NCBI RefSeq assembly: GCF_000236785.1
Contig: NZ_AGUF01000010.1
Span: forward strand, 1 to 64,000
Length of the DNA stretch: 64,000 bases
Source of the DNA: Achromobacter arsenitoxydans SY8
GTDB taxonomy: Bacteria; Pseudomonadota; Gammaproteobacteria; Burkholderiales; Burkholderiaceae_B
Direction: 5' to 3'
In this document: one piece after another, positions 54,160-60,740 of the stretch
Layout: each line of letters starts with the position of its first letter
Numbering within the stretch: position 1 is the first letter of the stretch
Made by a program: the position numbers and the translations under genes
The notes under the pieces: model-generated
Database searches by the model: none
Told to the model about the DNA's origin: nothing
What the model saw: the letters and a program-made list of their open reading frames with translations, nothing else

Positions 54160-54288
54160 GGCGGCGAGTCTCCTGGCGGCGCCTCGGGCCAGCCGGACGC
54201 GCGCATTGTCATTGAACGCGCGGCGGCCACCCGCCTGCGCTTGGCGACAATACTACGCAAATCCGCGCCCGATCGGTGAAACGCGGCG

Positions 54289-55344
54289 CTAGGCGGCTAC
54301 CGGCCTGATGGCGACCGGGCGGCGCAGTTCGACCACGCGCTCCGCGCCGACCGCACGGGCGCGCAACTGGCCACAGCCGGCGTCCACGTCCTGCCCGGCG
54401 CTGTTCCTCACTTTGACCAGCACGCCACGGCTGTGCACATAGCGGACCACGTGGCGGATACGCTCGGGGTCGGGACGCTCGTAGTCCGCCCCTTCCAGGC
54501 TGTTGAACGGTATGACGTTGAGCACGCAGTATTTGCCCTTGAGCAAACCCAGGACTGCGTCGAGTTCGTCGTCCCCGTCGTTGACGCCTTTGAGCAGCGT
54601 CCATTGGTACTGGATCGGATAGCCGGTGTCGCGGGCGTATTTTTCGCCGAGTTCGATCAATTCGTCCGGCGCGATCCTGGGCGCGCGCGGCAGCAGGTGT
54701 TCGCGCAATCCGGCCTTGGTCGTGTGCAGCGACAGCGCCAGCGCGGGCTTGACCCGCTGTCGCGGCAGCGCATCGAACACGCGCAGGTCGCCTACGGTGG
54801 AGAACACAAGGTTCTTGTGCGCGATATTGCCCTCGGTGCCCAGCAGGTCGATCGCTTCGAGCACGTTATCGAGGTTGTGCGCAGGCTCGCCCATGCCCAT
54901 GAAGACGACTTTCTTCACCGCGCGCATCCGGCGCGCCAGCACGACCTGGGCAAGGATTTCCATGCTGGAGACCTGGCGGATCAGGCCGCTCTTGCCGGTC
55001 ATGCAAAATCGGCAGCCGACCGCGCAGCCGACCTGGGTCGACACACAGAGCCCGTCGCGCGGCAGCAGCACGCTTTCCACCATCTGTCCGTCGGCCAGCT
55101 CGACGAGCAGGCGCGAGCCGTCGTTGCCAGCGTGTTCGGAGCGGACGCGCGCAAGGCCATCGAGTTCCGCCGTCAGGGCGGGAAGCGCGTTGCGCAGCGT
55201 CAGCGGCAGAAAGTCCGCGGCGGACCGCCGCCGGGTGCCGGTATCCAGCGCCTGTCCGTTCAGCCAGACACGCACAACCCGCCCGCGATGGATGGGCTGG
55301 GCGCCGAGGTCGGCGAGGCGTCGGTCAAAGTCGGAAAAGCGCAT
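54289..55344 (-). CDS. RlmN-like radical SAM RNA methyltransferase
   Basis: Radical SAM enzyme of 351 residues. The iron-sulfur motif is C107-x3-C111-x2-C114 (CAVGCRFCMTG), preceded by LCVSTQVG; GMGEPAHNLDNV is the SAM-binding GGE-like motif, and Cys324 in DVDAGCGQLRA corresponds to the resolving cysteine of RlmN/Cfr. These enzymes methylate C2 or C8 of A2503 in 23S rRNA, and RlmN also acts on tRNA. It is shorter than typical RlmN (about 380) and lies away from the usual rlmN neighbours (ndk, ispG), so it may be a second paralogue with another target (inference). Position of the regular rlmN cannot be checked here. Confidence 0.85.
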   Translation of the reverse strand: MRFSDFDRRLADLGAQPIHRGRVVRVWLNGQALDTGTRRRSAADFLPLTLRNALPALTAELDGLARVRSEHAGNDGSRLLVELADGQMVESVLLPRDGLCVSTQVGCAVGCRFCMTGKSGLIRQVSSMEILAQVVLARRMRAVKKVVFMGMGEPAHNLDNVLEAIDLLGTEGNIAHKNLVFSTVGDLRVFDALPRQRVKPALALSLHTTKAGLREHLLPRAPRIAPDELIELGEKYARDTGYPIQYQWTLLKGVNDGDDELDAVLGLLKGKYCVLNVIPFNSLEGADYERPDPERIRHVVRYVHSRGVLVKVRNSAGQDVDAGCGQLRARAVGAERVVELRRPVAIRPVAA

Positions 55345-55455
55345 GGGGAGCGGATTTTACCCCGTCCGCGGGACAGGCCGCCGGACGGCCAGGCCGTCCG
55401 CCCCTGGGCTGACCAGCTGGCCGCGCCGGTGTCCGCGTAAATTCCGCTGCGGCGC

Positions 55456-55498
55456 TTGAGCCAGATCAAACCGCAAGGCTCTGCGCCCGCCCTAAGAT
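55456..55498 (+). promoter_or_regulatory. FNR/ANR-type activator site and -10 element of the truncated haemoglobin gene
   Basis: TTGAG-CCAG-ATCAA (55456-55469) differs from the FNR/ANR consensus TTGAT-N4-ATCAA at one base. A -10-like TAAGAT lies at 55493-55498. With a transcription start at about 55504, the FNR site is centred at about -41.5, the standard class II activation position. Oxygen-limited induction of the downstream gene is therefore likely. Confidence 0.75.
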
Positions 55499-55527
55499 CG
55501 CCTCCTGCCCACCGTCCGGAGACGATC

Positions 55528-55935
55528 TTGACTACCCCCGCCGACCTCTGCACCGAAGCCGAAATCCAGGACATGGTCCACACCTTTTACGGCAAGGCGC
55601 GCGCCGACGAGGCGCTTGGCCCCATCTTCAATGGCATGATTCACGACTGGGACGAACACCTGGCAACGCTGTCCGATTTCTGGTCCGCGGTGCTGCTGGG
55701 CACCCGGCGCTTCGCGGGGATGCCCATGCCCAAGCACGCGGCCATGCCCAACCTGAAGGCCGAACTCTTCGAACGCTGGCTGGCGCTGTTCGGCGAAACC
55801 ACCGACGCCCTGCCCAACCGCGCGCTGGCCGACGCCGCACAGGAAATGGCCAAGCGCATGGCGCGCAGCCTCTGGTATGGGTATCAGCTGTCGCGCGATC
55901 CCAGCCAGCCGCTGACCGAACTGCGGCCCGCGTAG
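55528..55935 (+). CDS. Group III truncated haemoglobin
   Basis: Haem protein of 135 residues. The landmarks of group III globins are present: TyrB10 at 21 (HTFYGKA), distal HisE7 at 44 (WDEHLATLSDFW), proximal His at 70 (MPKHAAM) and TrpG8 at 84 (ERWLALF). The family is linked to peroxide, nitric oxide or low-oxygen physiology. The start is TTG at 55528: GGAG ends 6 bases before it, and no ATG lies in a fitting place, so the longer frame from 55456 would read through the promoter. It is probably controlled by an FNR/ANR protein through the site upstream. It is convergent with the helicase gene. Confidence 0.9.
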   Translation: MTTPADLCTEAEIQDMVHTFYGKARADEALGPIFNGMIHDWDEHLATLSDFWSAVLLGTRRFAGMPMPKHAAMPNLKAELFERWLALFGETTDALPNRALADAAQEMAKRMARSLWYGYQLSRDPSQPLTELRPA

Positions 55936-55947
55936 CGCACGGCCGGA

Positions 55948-58218
55948 TCAGTCCACCCGCCACCAGCCCGGCAGCAACCCGCGCACCTTGGCGCGGCGGT
56001 AGCGGTCGTCAATGAGATGCACCGTGCCCACGTCGTGCTCGGTGCGGATGACGCGGCCCGCCGCCTGCACCACCTTCTGCATGCCGGGGTACAGGTAGGT
56101 GTAGTCGTAGCCGTTTTCTTCACCGTAGCGCTGGTCCATGGCGCGCTTCATGTTTTCGTTCACGGGGTTCACCTGCGGCAGGCCCAACGTGGCGATGAAC
56201 GCGCCGATCAGCCGCTTGCCCGGCAGGTCCACCCCTTCCGAGAAGGCGCCGCCCAGCACCGCGAAGCCCACGCCCTGCCCCGTTTCCGTGAAGCGCGCCA
56301 GAAACGCCGCGCGCCCCGGTTCATCCATGCCCGGCGTCTGCAGCCAGATCGGCACCTGCGGATGGCGCTGCCGCATCAGGTCGGCCACGCGCTTCAGGTA
56401 ATCGAAACTGCTCAGGAACCCCAGATAATTGCCCGGCCGTTCGGCATACTGGCGCGCGATCAGGTCCGCGATGGGCGCCAGCGAGCGCTCACGGTCGCGA
56501 AAGCGCGTCGACACATTGCCCACCACCCTCACCGCCAGTTGCTCGGCCTGGAATGGCGCGGCCACGTCGATCCACGGCGTGTCCCTGGGCAGGCCCAGCG
56601 TGTCGCGGTAGAACTGCTGCGGACTGAGCGTGCCCGAGAACAGCACCGTGGCGTGCGCCCCCGCGTAGCGCGCGGCCAGGTATGGCGCGGGAATGACATT
56701 GCGCACGCACAGAACGGACGGCGGCGTCTTGGCGCCGGCGAACGCCGCTTCGCTCTGCGTGACGTCGAACAGCGCATGCGAGCCGAACTGCTCGGCCAGC
56801 CGCATGAAATGCAGGGCATCGAAGTAGAACCCCAGCAACGGATCGTCCTGCGCCAGCGGCGTCTGGCCCAGGTACTCGGTGATGGCCGCCACCGCCTTCT
56901 GCACGGTCGCCAGCACCCCCGCCGGCGCGGCCTCGTAGGCCTGGTAGCGTTCGGCCTGCTTCTTGTTCAGGGCGTTCCAGGACCGATGCAGCCCGTCCAG
57001 CGTCTTCTTGAGCGCCTTGGGCGCCGCGTGGCGGGCCGCCGTGAGGCGGTCCTGGTCCAGTTCGCCGGTGTACATGCGGCGCGCGCGGTCCACCAGGTTG
57101 TGGGCCTCGTCGACCAGCACCGCCACCTTCCACTGGTGCGCCTGCGTCAGCGCGTACAGCATCGCCGTGGAATCGTAGTAATAGTTGTAGTCGCCCACCA
57201 CCACGTCGCTCCAGCGAATCAGTTCCTGCGACAGGTAGTACGGACAGACCTCATGTTCCAGCGCAGTGGCGCGCACGGCGGGCGCGTCCAGGCGCGTGTG
57301 CTCGAGCGCGGCGGCGCGCGCCTGGGGCAGGCGGTCGTAAAAGCCCCGCGCCAGGGGGCAGGAATCGCCGTGGCAGGCCAGATCCGGATGCACGCAGGCC
57401 TTGTCGCGGGCCTGCAGGTCCAGCACCCGCAAGCCGGGCGCCGCGGGCTGGGCGTTGACCGTCTCCAGCGCCTGCAACGCCAGGCCGCGTCCGGAACCCT
57501 TGGCCGCCAGGAAGAACATCTTGTCCAGTCCCGCGCCCGGACTGGCCTTGAGCAGCGGAAAGACCGTGCCCAGCGTCTTGCCGATGCCGGTGGGCGCCTG
57601 CGCCATCAGGCAGCCGCCATCGCGCGCCGTGCGATAGGCCGCCACCGCCAGCTCACGCTGGCCGGCGCGGAACTCGCCGTGCGGGAACGCCAGCTTTTCC
57701 AGCGCGTCGTCGCGCGCCTGGCGATGGGCCAGCTCGGTCTTGGCCCAGGCCAGGAAACGCCCGCACTGTTCCTGGAAAAAAGCGGCAAGGTCGGCGGCCT
57801 GGTGCGTTTCCACCAGCACGGTCTCTTCTTCCGTGGCCACATTGAAGTACACCAGCGCCACCCGCAGGCTGGGCAGCCCGCGGGCCTGGCACAGCAAATG
57901 GCCGTATACCCGCGCCTGCGCCCAATGCACCACGCGGTGATTTTCGCGCACGCTGTCGATCTGCCCGCGATATGTCTTGATCTCTTCGAGCTGGTTGGCG
58001 GCCGGGTCGTAGCCGTCGGCGCGGCCCCGCACCAGCAGGCCTTCGAAGGCGCCAGACAAGGGGACCTCGGTTTCGTAGTCGGACCCGCGCCGGCCCGTCA
58101 CGACCGCGTGGCCCGCCATGCCCTCCAGCCCGCTGGGCGCGGGCGTGAAGCGCAGGTCCAGATCGCCCGCCCGGGCCGTGAATTCGCACAGCGCGCGCAC
58201 CGCCACCGCGTAGCTCAT
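55948..58218 (-). CDS. RecB-type nuclease domain fused to XPD/DinG-like helicase
   Basis: Protein of 756 residues. The N-terminal about 170 residues carry RecB-nuclease marks: Asp68 (RADGYD), Glu79-x-Lys81 (EEIKTYRG) and Gln101-x3-Tyr105 (QARVY). An XPD/DinG superfamily 2 helicase follows: Q-like motif at about 183-190, Walker A APTGIGKT at 208-215, four iron-sulfur cysteines (275, 282, 287, 325), DEAH box at 370-373 and motif VI QAAGRVIRTEHD. Such helicases unwind DNA 5' to 3' with an iron-sulfur domain. The ATG at 58218 follows GGAGGG and overlaps the FAN1 stop by 4 bases, so nuclease-helicase and FAN1 are made together. Confidence 0.9.
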   Translation of the reverse strand: MSYAVAVRALCEFTARAGDLDLRFTPAPSGLEGMAGHAVVTGRRGSDYETEVPLSGAFEGLLVRGRADGYDPAANQLEEIKTYRGQIDSVRENHRVVHWAQARVYGHLLCQARGLPSLRVALVYFNVATEEETVLVETHQAADLAAFFQEQCGRFLAWAKTELAHRQARDDALEKLAFPHGEFRAGQRELAVAAYRTARDGGCLMAQAPTGIGKTLGTVFPLLKASPGAGLDKMFFLAAKGSGRGLALQALETVNAQPAAPGLRVLDLQARDKACVHPDLACHGDSCPLARGFYDRLPQARAAALEHTRLDAPAVRATALEHEVCPYYLSQELIRWSDVVVGDYNYYYDSTAMLYALTQAHQWKVAVLVDEAHNLVDRARRMYTGELDQDRLTAARHAAPKALKKTLDGLHRSWNALNKKQAERYQAYEAAPAGVLATVQKAVAAITEYLGQTPLAQDDPLLGFYFDALHFMRLAEQFGSHALFDVTQSEAAFAGAKTPPSVLCVRNVIPAPYLAARYAGAHATVLFSGTLSPQQFYRDTLGLPRDTPWIDVAAPFQAEQLAVRVVGNVSTRFRDRERSLAPIADLIARQYAERPGNYLGFLSSFDYLKRVADLMRQRHPQVPIWLQTPGMDEPGRAAFLARFTETGQGVGFAVLGGAFSEGVDLPGKRLIGAFIATLGLPQVNPVNENMKRAMDQRYGEENGYDYTYLYPGMQKVVQAAGRVIRTEHDVGTVHLIDDRYRRAKVRGLLPGWWRVD

Positions 58219-59861
58219 GCCGCGCCCTCCAGCCAGCTGACGTGACAGACGCGCACCGGCATGCCATGCGCGACGCAATACTGCAGCCAGCGGATCTGGT
58301 TGTCCTGCAGCTTGTCGCCCGGCCCCTTTACTTCGATCAGTTCATAGCGGCGTTCGGCGGGCCAGAAGCGCACGAGATCCGGCAGCCCGGTCCGATTGGC
58401 CTTGACGTCGCGCAGCAGCCGGGCGAAGAACAGCTTCAGGTGCGCGGCCGGCAGGCAATCCAGCGCCTGCGCCAGCAGCGGTTCGGACAAGGCGCCCCAG
58501 AACACGAACGGCGACTGCACGCCAAACTTTTCGGCATAGCGGCGCAGGATGACGTCGCGATAGGCGGACGTATCCAGCTGGGCCAGGCAGTCCTCGAAAT
58601 GCGCCTGGCGCCGCGCGTAGAAGTCCGGCGCGTCCAGGTCGGCCGGGCCGCGCTGGAACGGATGAAAGAACGCGCCCGGCAGCGGCGCAAACACCGCGGG
58701 CCAGCACAGCAGCCCGAACAGCGAATTGATCAGCGCGTTTTCGACGTAATGCACCGGCGCATCGTCGTCATGCAGGTGATCCCGCGCGACGTATTCCACG
58801 GACAAAGGCTGCCCCGGGCGCGCCAGCGCCAGGTCGGTGCGCGGCACGACCGGCGCAGCGGCTCGCGCCGGCGCGCCCTGCCCCAGCCCGCGCCGCAGCC
58901 GCGGCATCATGCGGGCCACGCGCTGGCTTTCTTCTTCGCTTTCGGGCGCGCTTGCCGACTGCAAGGCCAGCGCCATCGCGTCTTCGAACCGCTGCATCCG
59001 TTCATACACGCGGATGCGGCGGTGCCGGGCGCCCGGATAATCGCAACAGGCGTACACGCGCTGCGCGGCCTCCCAGTCCTGGGCCCGCTCGCAGGCCTGC
59101 CCGATCCGCAACAGCACCTTGGCGCGGCGCTTTTCCAGCCAGGCGTTGCCGCTGGCGCAATCCTGCGCGGCCCGCAGCAAGACGTCGACATCGGCGCCTT
59201 GGTCCAGCGCCTGCCGGCACGCGTGCAGCGCCAGATAGCAGTCCACGTCGGCACGCGTCTGAAAGGCGCGCGACGCGCCGTCGAACGGCACGGCTTCGTA
59301 CTGGAACACGCCCAGGTCCGCCAGCACGAATTCCGACCAGTCCTGGTGCAGGTTGCCGAAGAACATCAGGCGCAGGCGTTCGCAGCGGTCCCCCACCGTC
59401 ACGCGCCAGACGGCTTCGATCGAATCCGGATTCCAGCCTCGGTAGGGGCGCGCGTCGGCATACACGGGGCGCAGCGTCTCGAGCAGTTCGGCCTTGCGCG
59501 CGGCGGGCTTTGCCGCCGCCGGAAGCAAGGCCAGGCGGACGAGTTCGGGCTTGGTCAGCAATCCGAACAATTCGTCCAGCGTCATCGGCGCTGCCGCGTC
59601 CAGCCAGCCCAACGCCAGCAGCGGCGCGGCGGCCGCTTCGATGGCCGGAATCTCTTCGTAGACCAGCCGGCTGGACCGGAACCAGGGGCCCCGGCGCATC
59701 AGCATGCGCACCATCAGCGCCTGCGACGCCTGCGGCAGCGCCGCGAAATCCGCCAGGAAGCGGCGGTCGGCGTCGTCCAGGAGATCGGCGTAGCGGTCAA
59801 AGACCCACGCCAGCGCGCGCTGGAAATTGTGCAGGTAGTAGTAACGGTGCGGGGGGAGCAT
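58215..59861 (-). CDS. FAN1-like structure-specific nuclease (VRR-NUC)
   Basis: Bacterial FAN1 homologue of 548 residues. The C-terminal VRR-NUC domain has the metal-dependent nuclease residues Asp495 (TGLPDLVRFWP) and Glu510-x-Lys512 (LIEVKGPGDKLQDNQ), ending close to the C-terminus as usual. The upstream region is helical with a SAP-like N-terminal DNA-binding part and TPR-like helices around 200-320. FAN1 incises 5' flaps and helps unhook interstrand crosslinks; the Pseudomonas enzyme is a characterised homologue. Bacterial VRR-NUC genes are often beside helicases, as here. It begins 35 bases after the P-loop kinase gene. Confidence 0.9.
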   Translation of the reverse strand: MLPPHRYYYLHNFQRALAWVFDRYADLLDDADRRFLADFAALPQASQALMVRMLMRRGPWFRSSRLVYEEIPAIEAAAAPLLALGWLDAAAPMTLDELFGLLTKPELVRLALLPAAAKPAARKAELLETLRPVYADARPYRGWNPDSIEAVWRVTVGDRCERLRLMFFGNLHQDWSEFVLADLGVFQYEAVPFDGASRAFQTRADVDCYLALHACRQALDQGADVDVLLRAAQDCASGNAWLEKRRAKVLLRIGQACERAQDWEAAQRVYACCDYPGARHRRIRVYERMQRFEDAMALALQSASAPESEEESQRVARMMPRLRRGLGQGAPARAAAPVVPRTDLALARPGQPLSVEYVARDHLHDDDAPVHYVENALINSLFGLLCWPAVFAPLPGAFFHPFQRGPADLDAPDFYARRQAHFEDCLAQLDTSAYRDVILRRYAEKFGVQSPFVFWGALSEPLLAQALDCLPAAHLKLFFARLLRDVKANRTGLPDLVRFWPAERRYELIEVKGPGDKLQDNQIRWLQYCVAHGMPVRVCHVSWLEGAA

Positions 59862-59896
59862 CGGCGGCGCCGGATAGCTGTTTATTTATCCAGTAA

Positions 59897-60451
59897 TCAT
59901 AGCAGCCCGCCCGCCGCCGCGTCCTGGCCGTCCTCCTGCCATGCATGCTTGACGATGCGCAGCCCTTCGCTCTCGTCGGGCTCGACGAAATACGCCGTGA
60001 TCGCGTCATACTCGGCATCGCTGGTCTGGAAAGGATGCTCGCCCGCGGCATTGCGGGCGCGCAGCCGCGCCTTGCAGACCGGGTCCGGCACGTCCAGATA
60101 ATGCAACTGGTGCGCGCACCCCGCCTCAACCGCCACCGCGCGCAGCCATTCGCGGCTGCGCCGCGTATTGGCGGGAAAATCCAGCACCACCGACAGCCCC
60201 GCCGCCGCCAGCGCCGCAACATGGCTGCCCATGGCGTTGCGCAACCGGCTGGCGCAGCGCCCGTAGTCCGTCACGTCCACGATCTCGCCCGGATACAGCG
60301 CCGCCAGCCAGCGGTCTTCGCTGAGCAGCAGCGTCCGGGGACGCGCCGCCAGCCGGGCGGCCAGCGTGGACTTGCCCGCGCCGATCTTGCCGCACAGGAA
60401 GTGCAGCGTGGGCGTGGCGGCGTCGAAGGTCGAAGATTCGGTGGAAGACAT
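59897..60451 (-). CDS. P-loop kinase-like AAA_33/zeta-type ATPase
   Basis: Small protein of 184 residues. Walker A is CGKIGAGKST at about 20-29, followed by LLLSEDRWLAALYPGE, where the Asp resembles the substrate/Mg site of nucleoside and sugar kinases, and VVLDFPANTRRSREWLR in the position of Walker B. A C-terminal lid follows with an Arg-rich stretch (CKARLRARNA). The family phosphorylates diverse small molecules or peptidoglycan precursors, and the substrate here is unknown. AGGAG lies before the ATG. It is the first gene of the unit with fan1 and the helicase, and is preceded by a leader with attenuator features. Confidence 0.85.
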   Translation of the reverse strand: MSSTESSTFDAATPTLHFLCGKIGAGKSTLAARLAARPRTLLLSEDRWLAALYPGEIVDVTDYGRCASRLRNAMGSHVAALAAAGLSVVLDFPANTRRSREWLRAVAVEAGCAHQLHYLDVPDPVCKARLRARNAAGEHPFQTSDAEYDAITAYFVEPDESEGLRIVKHAWQEDGQDAAAGGLL

Positions 60452-60486
60452 GCGGGGCTCCTGTAAGACGGCGATTCCAGGAGGCG

Positions 60487-60516
60487 GAAAACAAAAAACC
60501 CGCCTCTTGGCGGGTT
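60487..60516 (-). terminator. Intrinsic terminator in the leader of the kinase-fan1-helicase unit
   Basis: On the minus strand AAACCCGCC and GGCGGGTTT pair as a 9-base stem (60495-60516, AAGA loop), followed directly by TTTGTTTT. It lies 36 bases upstream of the kinase start codon and downstream of a short leader ORF, so it would stop transcription before the structural genes unless an alternative fold is taken. Confidence 0.8.
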
Positions 60517-60566
60517 TGTGTAGCGATGTCCGACTGCGCGCTAGCCCACCATCTGTCCGATGGTGG
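60487..60566 (-). promoter_or_regulatory. Candidate translational attenuator (alternative hairpins 1:2, 2:3, 3:4)
   Basis: Reading the minus strand: segment 1 CCACCAT (60566-60560), segment 2 ATGGTGG (60552-60546), segment 3 CCCGCC (60513-60508) and segment 4 GGCGGG (60503-60498). Segments 1:2 pair perfectly over 7 bases, 3:4 make the terminator, and 2 can pair with 3 (TGGTGGG with CCCGCCA, one G-U) to form an antiterminator. Segment 1 overlaps the Thr-Thr-Ile codons of the leader peptide. A ribosome stalled there would free segment 2. This is the architecture of amino-acid operon attenuators. Confidence 0.65.
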
Positions 60567-60603
60567 TAATAATCAAAGCGAACGGGGCGCGGGTCTTGGA
60601 CAT
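60541..60603 (-). CDS. 20-residue leader peptide rich in Ile/Thr codons
   Basis: ATG at 60603 opens a frame of 20 codons ending in TAG (60543-60541). The peptide begins MSKTRAPF and ends ALIITTIGQMVG, with ATT ATT ACC ACC ATC as a run of five Ile/Thr codons just where hairpin segment 1 begins. No Shine-Dalgarno precedes it, but a perfect minus-strand TTGACA at 60639-60634 would place the transcription start close to the ATG, so the leader could be translated from a leaderless transcript, as is known for rhizobial trpL. This is too short for automatic gene finding. The reading as a regulatory leader is inference from the structure around it. Confidence 0.6.
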   Translation of the reverse strand: MSKTRAPFALIITTIGQMVG

Positions 60604-60633
60604 AAGGTGCAGCTTGCGCCCTTGCCCGCCGCC

Positions 60634-60639
60634 TGTCAA
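60634..60639 (-). promoter_or_regulatory. -35 element TTGACA of the leader
   Basis: On the minus strand TTGACA is a perfect -35 hexamer. A spacing of 17 bases gives the poor -10 hexamer CAAGCT at 60616-60611 and a predicted start around 60604, beside the leader ATG. The -10 match is weak, so the promoter may need an activator, or the spacing may differ. Confidence 0.4.
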
Positions 60640-60650
60640 ATCGCACCATG

Positions 60651-60688
60651 AAAAACGGCGCCGGAATGCCTGGGCTTTCCGGCGCCGT
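60651..60688 (-). terminator. Intrinsic terminator after the cytochrome c gene
   Basis: ACGGCGCCGGAA (60655-60666) and TTCCGGCGCCGT (60677-60688) form a perfect 12-base stem with a 10-base loop. On the minus strand it is followed by TTTT(T), 50 bases after the stop codon of the cytochrome subunit. It separates the dehydrogenase operon from the leader of the repair unit. Confidence 0.85.
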
Positions 60689-60740
60689 CTGCCGCCCCGG
60701 CGACGATGCGCCGGGACGGCCGATCAAGTCGCTATCGGCT

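Noticed and set aside
55456-55527. N-terminal extension of the globin gene
   Set aside because: It would translate the FNR box and the -10 element; the TTG at 55528 has the ribosome site.
60655-60688. Possible repeat or CRISPR-like palindrome
   Set aside because: Single copy with T-run just after a stop codon; an ordinary terminator.
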